Shown: piece by piece, positions 8,646 through 16,113 of the stretch
How positions within the stretch are numbered: the stretch's first letter is position 1
Layout of the letters: each line of letters opens with the position of its first letter
NCBI RefSeq assembly: GCF_018070325.1
Contig: NZ_JAGPXY010000020.1
Location: forward strand, 33,050 to 97,049
Direction of reading: 5' to 3'
DNA: 64,000 nucleotides
Origin: Micromonospora sp. H61
GTDB lineage: Bacteria > Actinomycetota > Actinomycetes > Mycobacteriales > Micromonosporaceae
The notes under the pieces: model-generated
Told to the model about the DNA's origin: nothing
The model's database searches: none
What the model saw: only the letters and a program-made list of their open reading frames with translations
Translations under genes and position numbers: made by a program

Positions 8646-8866
8646 TCAGACCGTGCCGCCACCCTCCTGAAGCCATCGATGGACGACGGCGAAGTCCGCT
8701 TCGGTCAGGCCCGTGTACGAGTCAACGCGGCGCAGCAGCGCCCGCGCCGGGTGGTGAGCCCTCACCCATCGGCGGTCGGCTGGCCAACCGGTCGGGCCTT
8801 GAAAGTGATCAGCGGTCGGTCCACATCGAGGACGATGACCGGACGTCCGGCGAAGCCGGGAGTCAC
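8646..8866 (-). pseudogene. Internally deleted HAD-like hydrolase remnant
   Basis: From GTG 8866 the frame reads TPGFAGRPVIVLDVDRPLI, the N-terminal strand and DxD-type motif (DVDR, where DVDG is usual) of HAD-superfamily hydrolases, then stops at 8762. The adjoining frame down to 8646 reads RWVRAHHPARALLRRVDSYT and GLTEADFAVVHRWLQEG, which resembles the C-terminus of the same protein class. The central part, probably 100 or more codons, is missing and the ends are out of frame. The GTG overlaps the TGA of the NADAR gene as GTGA, so an intact ancestor was probably coupled to it. Confidence 0.6.
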
Positions 8867-9447
8867 GCCGGAACCGTCCCCTGCCGACCGTGATCCTCAA
8901 GCACCTCACGCACCTGCATGAGCGCGAAGCCCAGCAGGTTGAGGCCTCGCCAACAGGCGGGGTCGACAGCAGCCGGATCGTCGCGGTTCAGGCCGATGCC
9001 CCAGATCCGGTCGACCGGGCTGGCCTCCACCAGGACTCGCTGCCCGGTGGCCAGCAGAAACGCCCGGAGCGCGGGGTGTTGATCGAATTTCGCGAGGTTG
9101 CCGGCCACCACGATCGCGATGCGGTGTTCACTCCAGGTCTGCTGATCGAAACCCGCGACGCGTCCGCCCAGCACCTTCGCGGCGTGGGGATGCGGCGCGG
9201 CGAGGATCTGTTCCGCCATCGCGCGGTCGCCGAACAGGATGGCCTTGCGCCACATCATGTAGTGCTCCGCAGTGGCGAACCGCATGTCGCCGGCGGTGAA
9301 CGGCGCCGGCCACCACTGACTCAGGCAACCTGCGCCGACACCACCGTCACGTTCGGGCTGGTGCCCCCAGAAGAACAGGAATTTGACCTGACGACCCTGC
9401 GCCTGCGCAGCGGCCAGATTCGCGACGCTCCGAACCGATGCCAGCAT
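8863..9447 (-). CDS. NADAR family (YbiA-like) N-glycosidase
   Basis: A 194-residue NADAR protein. VKFLFFWGHQPE near residue 22, the block FATAEHYMMWRKAILFGD, the later KFDQHPALRAFLLATG, and the end DRIWGIGLNRDDP are all family signatures. Characterised NADAR proteins cleave N-glycosidic bonds in damaged riboflavin-pathway intermediates (YbiA type) or remove ADP-ribose from guanine (DarG-associated type). I chose ATG 9447 because VRSVANLAAAQAQGRQVKFL matches the usual N-terminus; the frame is open further to 9540. It overlaps the HAD remnant by 4 bp. It is divergent from the DUF6817-like gene. Confidence 0.88.
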   Translation of the reverse strand: MLASVRSVANLAAAQAQGRQVKFLFFWGHQPERDGGVGAGCLSQWWPAPFTAGDMRFATAEHYMMWRKAILFGDRAMAEQILAAPHPHAAKVLGGRVAGFDQQTWSEHRIAIVVAGNLAKFDQHPALRAFLLATGQRVLVEASPVDRIWGIGLNRDDPAAVDPACWRGLNLLGFALMQVREVLEDHGRQGTVPA

Positions 9448-9607
9448 GATGGGTAAGTGTGCGGCACCAGCGCTCCGCGTACCCCGCAATTTTCGACCGC
9501 GACGACTGCTCGCGGCCGCCGCGACGCCAGGCATGCCCACAGCGCTGTGACATATTGCCCACGTCCGGCGGCCATCGAACCCGACGTCCGATACCTACAG
9601 TCGGACC

Positions 9608-10141
9608 ATGACCATCGACGACGGCGTGCGGGTCTGGCTCCGCCGGCAGGGAGCTGAACAGATCGCCCATCCCGGAGGCAACCTGTACGTCCACCTGTGT
9701 CGAGTCAGCGAACGACTCGCCGTGCTCGGCTGCGCCCGTGACGGGCAAGCAGCGGGCCTCACCCACGCCGCCTACGGGACCGACGGGTTCGACGTCACCC
9801 TGGTTGATCGGGCCGATCGTGCGGTGCTGCGGGATCTCGTTGGCGCCGACGCCGAGGAGCTCGTCTATCTGTACGGTGCCTGCGACCGTGGACGCAGCTG
9901 GCAGGAGCTGGCGAGGACCGGCGAGGTGTTCGACCGCTTCGCACGTCAGGTGCGGACGCCCGATGAGACTCAACTTCGGTCGCTCGTGGACCTGAGCATC
10001 GTCAACGAGCTGGACGTCATCGAGCACGATCCTGCGGTGGCGGACCGGCACGGGGCCTACTTCCGGGAGCTGTTCGCGTCGTGGGCCCCGATCGCCTCGG
10101 AGCAGGTCATCAGCGATGCGCAGCGGGTCCTGCGGCAGTGA
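9608..10141 (+). CDS. DUF6817-like protein (HD-like fold suspected)
   Basis: A 177-residue protein beginning MTIDDGVRVWLRRQGA. The segments HPGGNLYVHLCRV, LTHAAYGTDGF and EELVYLYGACDR are those of the uncharacterised DUF6817 family. The spacing of the histidines (H20, H29 and the later HAAYGTDGF) recalls HD-domain metal sites, but the classical HD pair is not clear, so no reaction is proposed. It stands alone, divergent from the NADAR gene and convergent with the ATP-grasp gene. Confidence 0.75.
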   Translation: MTIDDGVRVWLRRQGAEQIAHPGGNLYVHLCRVSERLAVLGCARDGQAAGLTHAAYGTDGFDVTLVDRADRAVLRDLVGADAEELVYLYGACDRGRSWQELARTGEVFDRFARQVRTPDETQLRSLVDLSIVNELDVIEHDPAVADRHGAYFRELFASWAPIASEQVISDAQRVLRQ

Positions 10142-10264
10142 CACCCGAATCGTCGCGTCCGACAGCACGGACCTCCGGCCGCGTACGGGTGCGAGCCGTC
10201 TAACCCGGCAGCTTCGATCCCTTTGCTCCGGGGCACGTGAATGTGGTCAGCCGGGCACGCGCTC

Positions 10265-11137
10265 TCATCGACGTGCGCACGCTACGGGCGTGGCGGGCCC
10301 GAGTAGGGCGGCAACCATCGTTTCGGGCTCGATGGTGGTTGGTCGATCGCTGACCTGCCCGTCGCCGAGTTCGATGACCCGCCACACGCCGTCGGCGCGT
10401 AGGGCGAGGTCCACGGTGACGAAGGGCAGACCGAGCCCGGCGATCATCGGCGCGAGCGACTCCAGGTCGACCTCGACCGAAGGGCGGTCGTTCGGGCTGT
10501 CCGGATGAGGGCCGATCAGGACGCAGTCTCCGTTGACCCACCAGGTGCGTACCTCGGCGGAGGTGAACCGCTCGAAGCGGCGCAGCACGAGCCCGCCCAC
10601 GAAGTCGTCCTCACGCAATTCCAAAAAGCGGCTCGCCACTCTCCAGACGGCCACCGCGTCGTCGAGCTCGGGGATGAAGGCCGCGTCGTCCCAGTAGTGC
10701 TTCATCGACTTGGTGTAGTCACGTAGTACCGCGGGTCCCGCCCCGAGCGCGACGCGCGCCTGGTCAAGATCCGCCTGATCCGAGCCCCGGGTCCACACCG
10801 ATGCGGGAGTGACCGCCGCCAGCGCCGCGTACCAGCCGGGCAGCTCATGTGCCCGCCGATACTGCTCAGCAGTGGTTCTCAACACCACACCGCGCTCGGC
10901 GAGAGCCTCGGCGAACGCCGCGTACCGCTCGCTGCGCAGCATCCAACCGCGGTAGACCGCCGCACCGGTCCCCGAGACTGAGGCCATCGCCGGACGTACG
11001 TCACCGCCCCGCGCCAACGCGTCGTGGTCGACCATCGCCACCTCGAATCCCGCAGCACGGGCCGCTTCAGCCTCGGCCACGAAGTGCTCGTCCGGGCGGC
11101 GTGGACGCAGCGGGTTCGCGGGAACGATCAGGATCAC
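10265..11137 (-). CDS. ATP-grasp domain protein
   Basis: A 290-residue protein with a short Rossmann-like N-terminus (VPANPLRPRRPDEHFVAEAE) and an ATP-grasp-like C-terminal half. Segments LRDYTKSMKHYWDDA, GGLVLRRFERF, EVRTWWVNGDCVL and FVTVDLALRADGVWRVIELGDGQVSD match small ATP-grasp ligases of the kind that join an acid to an amine, where the last segment carries the Mg-ligand Asp and Glu. The substrate is unknown; homologues of this size are often orphans. GTG 11137 starts right after a GGGG run, giving a weak ribosome binding site. It is divergent from the GNAT gene at 11199. Confidence 0.78.
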   Translation of the reverse strand: MILIVPANPLRPRRPDEHFVAEAEAARAAGFEVAMVDHDALARGGDVRPAMASVSGTGAAVYRGWMLRSERYAAFAEALAERGVVLRTTAEQYRRAHELPGWYAALAAVTPASVWTRGSDQADLDQARVALGAGPAVLRDYTKSMKHYWDDAAFIPELDDAVAVWRVASRFLELREDDFVGGLVLRRFERFTSAEVRTWWVNGDCVLIGPHPDSPNDRPSVEVDLESLAPMIAGLGLPFVTVDLALRADGVWRVIELGDGQVSDRPTTIEPETMVAALLGPATPVACARR

Positions 11138-11198
11138 CCCCGTATCCTGCCCCCGGAAACTGGTTGCCTGTCGCGGGGGTCGCGCCGACGATCACTCG

Positions 11199-11792
11199 AT
11201 GCCCAGTGACCAGGAGACCCCCGACTTCTCGATCAAGCCCACCCTCACCGGTGAGCGAGTGATCCTGCGGCCCTTCGTCGACGACGACCTGGACACCTTC
11301 CGGGCGGCGGTGGCCGACCCCGAGGTGGCCAGGCTGACCGGCAGCCCGGCCGACGACGCTCCCGACGAGGAGCGGATGCGTTCCTGGTACGGCAGCCGCA
11401 ACGCGCAGACCGACAGACTCGACCTGGCGGTCGTGGACCGCGCCACCGGGGCCTGCGTCGGCGAGGTCGTTCTCAACGACTGGGACCCCGCCAACCGGAA
11501 CTGCAACTTCCGCACCCTGCTCACCGCCGCCGGCCGCGACCGCGGCTTGGGCACAGAGGCGGTACGCCTGATCGTCGGCCACGGTTTCGAGAGGCTCGGC
11601 CTGCACCGCATCTCCCTGGAGGTGTTCGCCTTCAACCCCCGGGCCCGGCGGGTGTACGAGAAGGTCGGCTTCGTTGCCGAGGGTGCGCTGCGGCAGGTCC
11701 TGCGCGACGGCGACGACTGGGTTGACGCCACTGTGATGTCGATCCTCGCGCCCGAGTGGGCGGAGCACCGGGGACATCCCGAGCGCCGATGA
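11199..11792 (+). CDS. GNAT family N-acetyltransferase (RimJ/RimL type)
   Basis: A 197-residue acetyltransferase. The RimJ-like N-terminus LTGERVILRPFVDDDL leads to the acetyl-CoA pyrophosphate loop RGLGTEAVRLIVGHGFE and the C-terminal block LEVFAFNPRARRVYEKVGF, all standard for the RimJ/RimL branch that acetylates protein N-termini, amino sugars or antibiotics. The acceptor cannot be predicted. The stop lies 6 bp from the converging truncated EEP gene, so there is almost no room for separate terminators. Confidence 0.9.
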   Translation: MPSDQETPDFSIKPTLTGERVILRPFVDDDLDTFRAAVADPEVARLTGSPADDAPDEERMRSWYGSRNAQTDRLDLAVVDRATGACVGEVVLNDWDPANRNCNFRTLLTAAGRDRGLGTEAVRLIVGHGFERLGLHRISLEVFAFNPRARRVYEKVGFVAEGALRQVLRDGDDWVDATVMSILAPEWAEHRGHPERR

Positions 11793-11798
11793 TGGGCG

Positions 11799-12380
11799 TC
11801 AGCCCGCACACCCTCGATGCGAACCCGCCGCCACTCCACTATCTTGCGATGTCGCGGAACGGCCGCCCGTCCTCGATGGCGGCCGGCCGGCGGTTTCGAT
11901 GCCGGCCACCGCATGGGCGTTGACGTGGGTCACGTTGCGGCCACTGGCCTTGTGCCGGTACTTGACCCAGTTGTTGTACCGCGCTGGCGGCACCTCGCCC
12001 AGACCGTTGGTGTCACAGACGAAAATCGAGCCCTTGTCGAGTACGTCGAACATGCTCTTCTTGGCGATCAACGCCTCGCCGGCCTGGTTGGTGCCGCCCG
12101 GCGCGTACAGCCACCAGCCGTTGTCGGCGGCCCAGTTCGCCAGGAAAGCCTTGCGGGCGTCGACCTCGTTGAGTCCGACGAGGTCGGCCTTGGACGCGAT
12201 CAGGTTCAGGTCGTGCACGAAGTCGGCCTGGCTCAGCCCGTAGTAGATGTTCAGCGTGGCCGCCTTGAAGCCCACGCTCGCGGCAGCGGCCGGCGCCGCC
12301 GGCAGCAGGGCCGCCACCAGCGCGACCGCGCCCGCGAGAGCGCCCAGGGCGCGGGCCGACCAGTCCGTTGTCGTGCGCAT
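11799..12380 (-). pseudogene. Truncated secreted endonuclease/exonuclease/phosphatase-like gene
   Basis: From ATG 12380 (GGAGGGAG 6 nt upstream) the frame encodes a signal peptide (residues 1-34) and the first half of an EEP-fold domain: FKAATLNIYYG, then LVGLNEVDARKAF with the metal-binding Glu, then KYRHKASGRNVTHVNAHAV. After about residue 165 the sequence turns into unrelated low-complexity residues. A second frame carries IEDGRPFRDIAR, the likely true continuation, and stops at once. The catalytic GDFN and SDH blocks of EEP enzymes are absent. The gene is therefore probably dead: frameshifted and 3'-truncated next to the GNAT gene. A shortened secreted protein cannot be excluded. Confidence 0.6.
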
Positions 12381-12532
12381 CGAACTCCCTCCGCATGGGC
12401 CGCCGGCGCTGGCCGACCAACGGACACTATCGATTCGAGCCGACGCGACGCCGAACCTCCGGTGACGAAGCATCGACAGACCTGGGTCGACCAGTGCGGG
12501 GGTACCCGACTCCCCCGTCGGCAGCGGTGGAG

Positions 12533-13159
12533 CTACGCGAAGGTGAGGCCGTCGGACCGGGCGCGTTTGAGTTCGGAGAAGGCCGGGCAGCCGGCCAGCA
12601 GGCGAGCGCCGTCGAAGACGCGGACGGCCTCCTCGCCACGAGGGATCGAGGTCAGCACGGGGCCGAAGAAGGCCACGTCGTCGACGACGACAGTCGGGGT
12701 GCCGAGGTCCTCGCCCACCAGTTGCTGTGCGTGGGCGGTGCTCGCCCGCATCTGCGGGTCGAGGTCGCTGCGGTGGGCGGCGTCGGCCAGGTCGGCGGGG
12801 AGGCCGGCCTCGGTCAGGGCCAGCGGGACGACGGTGTCGAAGTCCTTGTCGCCGGCGTCGTGGATCCGGCGGCCGAGCGCCGGGTACAGCCGTGCGAGGG
12901 CGGCGGGGCCGTGATGCGTGGCTGCCGCCACACACACCCTGGCCGGCCCCCACGCCCGATCGTTGAATTCGCGGTACCAGGGCTCCAGGTCACGGTGCTC
13001 GTTGATCACCGCGAGGCTCATCACCTCGAACCGCAGAGTGAGCGGCCGCATCTTCGCGACCTCCATCAGCCAACGGGAGGTGATCCAGGCGAACGGACAG
13101 GACGGATCCACGTACGCCGTGACCACCGGAGTTGACGTTCGAGGCGAGTTGTCTTCCAC
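12533..13159 (-). CDS. Mycothiol-dependent nitroreductase-like DsbA-family protein (Rv2466c type)
   Basis: A 208-residue thioredoxin-fold protein. The motif DPSCPFAWITSRWLMEV near residue 17 is that of Rv2466c-like mycothiol-dependent reductases, but only the first Cys of the usual CPWC is present (CPFA), as in single-Cys members. RFEVMSLAVINEHRDLEPWY and the later GTPTVVVDDVAFFGPVL fit the family. These enzymes use mycothiol to reduce nitro compounds or act in oxidative stress. The GTG at 13159 is the conservative start; an in-frame TTG at 13168 has AGGGAAG 5 nt upstream and may be the real one. The start sits inside one of two palindromic operators shared with the divergent MarR gene. Confidence 0.82.
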   Translation of the reverse strand: MEDNSPRTSTPVVTAYVDPSCPFAWITSRWLMEVAKMRPLTLRFEVMSLAVINEHRDLEPWYREFNDRAWGPARVCVAAATHHGPAALARLYPALGRRIHDAGDKDFDTVVPLALTEAGLPADLADAAHRSDLDPQMRASTAHAQQLVGEDLGTPTVVVDDVAFFGPVLTSIPRGEEAVRVFDGARLLAGCPAFSELKRARSDGLTFA

Positions 13160-13169
13160 GGAAGGCAAC
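13148..13169. promoter_or_regulatory. MarR operator palindrome 1
   Basis: A 22-bp near-perfect inverted repeat: left half GTTGTCTTCCA, right half CGGAAGGCAAC, which pair at all but one or two positions. It covers the putative start codon of the nitroreductase gene. Its centre is 21 bp from that of the second palindrome, which shares the CTTCC-N2-GGAAG core. Confidence 0.75.
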
Positions 13170-13190
13170 TTATCTTCCCTGGAAGGTAAG
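13169..13190. promoter_or_regulatory. MarR operator palindrome 2
   Basis: A 22-bp near-perfect inverted repeat: left half CTTATCTTCCC, right half TGGAAGGTAAG. It abuts palindrome 1 (sharing base 13169) and ends 8 bp before the GTG of the MarR gene. Two sites on the same helical face suggest cooperative binding of two dimers that control both divergent genes. Confidence 0.78.
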
Positions 13191-13198
13191 ATGCAACG

Positions 13199-13726
13199 GT
13201 GAATGACGACCGGATCGCCGACATCGTTGGGCAGTGGGGTCGCGAGCGACCGGACCTCGACCCCACCCCGTTGCTGATCATCGGTCGCATCCAACAGTTG
13301 GCTGCCGTACTCGATGAGGCCCTGCGGCCGCCGTTCGCCGCGGCGGACCTCGGCAACGGTGACTTCGACGTGCTCGCGGCGCTGCGCCGCGAGGGCGAGC
13401 CCTACACGCTCACGGCAGGCCAGCTGAGCCAACGGATGCTCGTGACCACCGGAGCCGTGACCAAGCGGGTGGACCGGCTGATCGCCCGCGGCCTCGTGTC
13501 GCGCTCGGTCTCCGCAGCCGACGCGCGCGGCAGAGTGGTCGGGCTGACGCCGACCGGCGTGGCGTTGACCGACCGGCTCATCGAGGAACATCTGGCCAAC
13601 GAGGCGGCAATCCTCCGCGGCCTGACCGACAACGACCGCCGAACCCTCGAGCGCCTACTGACGGCGATGAGTCGGACCCTGACCTCCGGGGACTTCGGAC
13701 CTGGGGGTGGGGGTCAGGACGGGTGA
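13199..13726 (+). CDS. MarR family transcriptional regulator
   Basis: A 175-residue winged-helix regulator. The segment LTAGQLSQRMLVTTGAVTKR is the recognition-helix region and VDRLIARGLVSRSVSAADAR is the wing, followed by VGLTPTGVALTD, all standard MarR. The N-terminal IIGRIQQLAAVLDEALRPPF and C-terminal helices form the dimer interface. The GTG at 13199 is separated by 8 bp from operator 2, so the transcript probably has a very short leader and autorepression would be tight. The natural ligand is unknown; a thiol-active or nitroaromatic compound would fit the divergent nitroreductase (inference). Confidence 0.9.
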   Translation: MNDDRIADIVGQWGRERPDLDPTPLLIIGRIQQLAAVLDEALRPPFAAADLGNGDFDVLAALRREGEPYTLTAGQLSQRMLVTTGAVTKRVDRLIARGLVSRSVSAADARGRVVGLTPTGVALTDRLIEEHLANEAAILRGLTDNDRRTLERLLTAMSRTLTSGDFGPGGGGQDG

Positions 13727-13770
13727 CGCCCTCGATCGTGATCGGCCATTCCTCGGATTACCATTCGGTC

Positions 13771-14298
13771 ATGGACACCACCGCCGGCGTACGCATCAGA
13801 CGCGGTGGCCCGGCCGACGCGCCCGCCGTACTGACCATGCTCGATTCCGCGGTGGTGTGGATGAACGACCGCGGCAACACCGAGCAGTGGGGCACGACGC
13901 CGTTCTCGGAGAAACCCGAAAGGGCCGCACAGGTCGATCGGTACCTGACCGAGAACCTCCCGTTCATCGCGGAGGTGGACGGGACGCCGGCCGCAGCCCT
14001 CGTGTTGGATTCCGGGCCCGACCCGCGGGCACCGATCGCGCCTGCGGAAGAACCAGAGCGATTCGTCCGCCTCCTGGTCTCCGATCGACGATTCGCCGGG
14101 CGGAAGCTCGGGTCGGCCCTGTTGGCACACGCGGTGGAGGAAACCCGGCGAGCCGGCGTGCGGTTGCTACGGGTCGACTGCTGGGCGGGCGGTGGCGGCG
14201 AGTTGGTGGCGTACTACGAGCGCAACGGGTTCACTCCCACCGAGACGTTCCTGGCCGGATCCTGGCCGGGGCAGGTGCTGGCCCAGCGGGTCGATTGA
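13771..14298 (+). CDS. GNAT family N-acetyltransferase
   Basis: A 175-residue GNAT protein from ATG 13771: RIRRGGPADAPAVLTMLDSA at the N-terminus, the loop RRFAGRKLGSALLAHAVEE for acetyl-CoA, and YYERNGFTPTETF near the end. The same frame is open back to GTG 13723, whose GTGA overlaps the MarR stop and could allow coupling; neither start has a strong ribosome binding site, and I prefer 13771 because the fold begins there. The acceptor is unknown. It is the first of two adjacent, clearly different GNATs. Confidence 0.85.
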   Translation: MDTTAGVRIRRGGPADAPAVLTMLDSAVVWMNDRGNTEQWGTTPFSEKPERAAQVDRYLTENLPFIAEVDGTPAAALVLDSGPDPRAPIAPAEEPERFVRLLVSDRRFAGRKLGSALLAHAVEETRRAGVRLLRVDCWAGGGGELVAYYERNGFTPTETFLAGSWPGQVLAQRVD

Positions 14299-14390
14299 GC
14301 CGTGCGCCCCCTCCCACCGAGGACGGGGCAGGGGCCATCGGGCCGATATTCGGGCGTCTCGCCGGGGTGCGTCCACTAGCGTCCCGCCTC

Positions 14391-14993
14391 ATGGAGAACA
14401 CCACAGTACGCACTGAACGCCTCGAGCTTCGCCCGGTGCGGGACGAGGACGTCGACCGGATGCTGGAGTACCGCAATCTGCCGCAGGTCACGCGCTGGCT
14501 ACTCCGCACGCAGGTCGACCCCGCGTCCTTCCGCGCGGCGTGGCGACGCGCGGCCGCAGACCCCGACGACCACAGCATGGCGGCCACGCTCGACGGCGTG
14601 GTGATCGGAACCGTCTCGCTCGACGTCGTCGACGGCATGGGTCAACCCGGCATGCCACCACGGACCGAGGCCCAGCTTGGCTACATCTTCGATCCCGCCT
14701 TCGGCGGACGTGGGTACGCGACCGAGGCGGTGACCGCTGTGGTGGCGCACGCATTCGACCGGCTCGGCGTTCGGAGAATCACCGCCGGCTGCTTCGCGGA
14801 CAACCTCGCCTCGGTGCGAATCCTCGAGAAGGTCGGCATGCGTCGGGAGCAGCACGGCGTCGGCGATTCCTGGCACGCCGAACTGGGCTGGGTGGACGGC
14901 TACACCTACGCCCTCCTCGCCGAGGCATGGCATCGAGAGGCAGCACCGTCGGAGCAGCCGGCCGTGTCCATACCGGTGCCGCGAGCGCGGTGA
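14391..14993 (+). CDS. GNAT family N-acetyltransferase (RimJ/RimL type)
   Basis: A 200-residue acetyltransferase. RTERLELRPVRDEDVDRML is the RimJ/RimL N-terminus, GYIFDPAFGGRGYATEAV carries the pyrophosphate-binding loop RGYATEA, and CFADNLASVRILEKVGM is the C-terminal block. The ATG at 14391 fits the domain start; the longer open frame from 13707 is a shadow of the preceding GNAT gene. A 92-bp gap separates the two genes, so co-transcription is possible. The substrate is unknown. Confidence 0.88.
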   Translation: MENTTVRTERLELRPVRDEDVDRMLEYRNLPQVTRWLLRTQVDPASFRAAWRRAAADPDDHSMAATLDGVVIGTVSLDVVDGMGQPGMPPRTEAQLGYIFDPAFGGRGYATEAVTAVVAHAFDRLGVRRITAGCFADNLASVRILEKVGMRREQHGVGDSWHAELGWVDGYTYALLAEAWHREAAPSEQPAVSIPVPRAR

Positions 14994-15025
14994 ACCTACG
15001 GCGTTCACGGCCGGCAGCGGCGAGG

Positions 15026-15574
15026 CTAGCCGCTGGTGGACTCCAGCTGATCGAAGGCCGTGCTCCACCAGGACTTCGGGTCGGCGAACGCTGACGAGTC
15101 GACGCCCGTCAGTTCCTCGCGGATCGCGGCGGCGCGGGCGGCGCGGGCGGCGCGGGCCCGACCGCCCGGATCCGTGGCGATGAGCCCTCCGAGCCGGTAG
15201 AGGAACTCGACGAACGCGGCGAAGGTCGCGTTGACCGTCTCGAAGTTGGGGGTTTCCAGATCCAGCAACACGACGGCACCGGTCAGCGCGTCGAGGCAGA
15301 AGAGCAGCTGCGGGTCCTCGGGTGAGCTGCCGAGGACGATGTGGATGCGCGGGCTGGCCTCGCCGATCTCGATCTTCAGCTTGGAGAACAACTCCATGCC
15401 GGGAACGTCGACGTCGACAGTGAACAGGATCGGCACGTCGACCGGGATGGCCCCGAACGGCGGGAAGACCTCTGGCGTCAGCGGACCGAGCACGTCGTCG
15501 AACCGGTCGAGCGGAAAGTAGATCATCCCATCGGCGCCCCAGAGCGCCGTGAGCTCCTCATGCGTCGCGGTCAA
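15026..15574 (-). CDS. SUKH-4-like immunity protein
   Basis: A 182-residue acidic protein. The pattern of a hydrophobic FPPFGAIPVDVPILF block, followed by HIVLGSSPEDPQLLFCLDALTGAVVLLD and a C-terminal WWSTAFDQLE, matches SUKH-4 proteins, a group of immunity proteins in contact-dependent and type VII toxin systems. It overlaps the preceding SMI1/KNR4-like gene by 4 bp (ATGA) and ends the six-gene operon. A 9-bp tandem repeat near 15130-15157 encodes an Ala-Arg-Ala run before the C-terminal helix. Two immunity genes after one nuclease suggest one may be an orphan kept against foreign toxins. Confidence 0.8.
   Translation of the reverse strand: MTATHEELTALWGADGMIYFPLDRFDDVLGPLTPEVFPPFGAIPVDVPILFTVDVDVPGMELFSKLKIEIGEASPRIHIVLGSSPEDPQLLFCLDALTGAVVLLDLETPNFETVNATFAAFVEFLYRLGGLIATDPGGRARAARAARAAAIREELTGVDSSAFADPKSWWSTAFDQLESTSG
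15130..15157. repeat. 9-bp tandem repeat inside the SUKH-4-like gene
   Basis: The unit GGCGCGGGC is repeated three times. On the coding (minus) strand it gives a run of Ala-Arg-Ala units in the linker before the C-terminal helix. A copy-number change would keep the reading frame. Confidence 0.7.
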
Positions 15575-16113
15575 TCGTCCGCCTCCTCGTCATCGTCACC
15601 GGGCGTCGTCAGACCGTGCTCGTCGAGGAAGCTCCACCACTCGTCGTCGTCGAAGGCGACCTCCCCGTACCCGGCGCCGAAGACGTAGTAGGCGAGGAAC
15701 GAGTCGAGGTCCGGCGCGACGTCGAGGAACATCTCACGCATGAACCACTCGTCGGTGGTCTCCGCCGGGAAGTACCAGACCGCGCCGGTGTCGCGTCGGA
15801 TCAGCAGCGGCTCGTCGTTCAGTGTGCCGATGACCAGCCATTCGGCGGGTTCGTCGGCGACACCGGTGAACTCGGGCATCTGCTCGATGTAGTACTGGAC
15901 GTCGTCGAGGTCCGCGAGCGCGGGCAGGTCGAACGCTCCGGCCAGGATGCCGTTGGCGGTCGCCAGCAGCTCCCGGACCGGCTGCGGCAGCTCGGCGGGA
16001 ATCTGGTCGGCCGGGGCACCCTCGTTGATCTGGGCCCACGCCAGCGTCGTCGGCTGGCCCGCCTCCAGGTCGGTACGCAGCTCCGCGATGAGCTCCCGCA
16101 ACTCGAGATTCAA
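15571..16113 (-). CDS. SMI1/KNR4 (SUKH) family immunity protein
   Basis: A 180-residue, strongly acidic protein. It has the SUKH layout: an N-terminal helix, the LPQPVRELLATANGIL core, an aromatic block EWLVIGTLNDEPLLIRRDTG followed by AVWYFPAE, and a late SFLAYYVFG. SMI1/KNR4-type proteins are the commonest immunity proteins for HNH-type polymorphic toxins. The start overlaps the stop of the nuclease gene as ATGA, the classic toxin-then-antidote order with translational coupling. The C-terminal tail is very acidic (GDDDEEADD), which suits binding to the basic toxin. Confidence 0.85.
   Translation of the reverse strand: MNLELRELIAELRTDLEAGQPTTLAWAQINEGAPADQIPAELPQPVRELLATANGILAGAFDLPALADLDDVQYYIEQMPEFTGVADEPAEWLVIGTLNDEPLLIRRDTGAVWYFPAETTDEWFMREMFLDVAPDLDSFLAYYVFGAGYGEVAFDDDEWWSFLDEHGLTTPGDDDEEADD

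Noticed and set aside
8474..8893. Plus-strand open frame of 139 codons
   Set aside because: It is antisense to the HAD remnant and has low-complexity Pro/Arg/Ser content.
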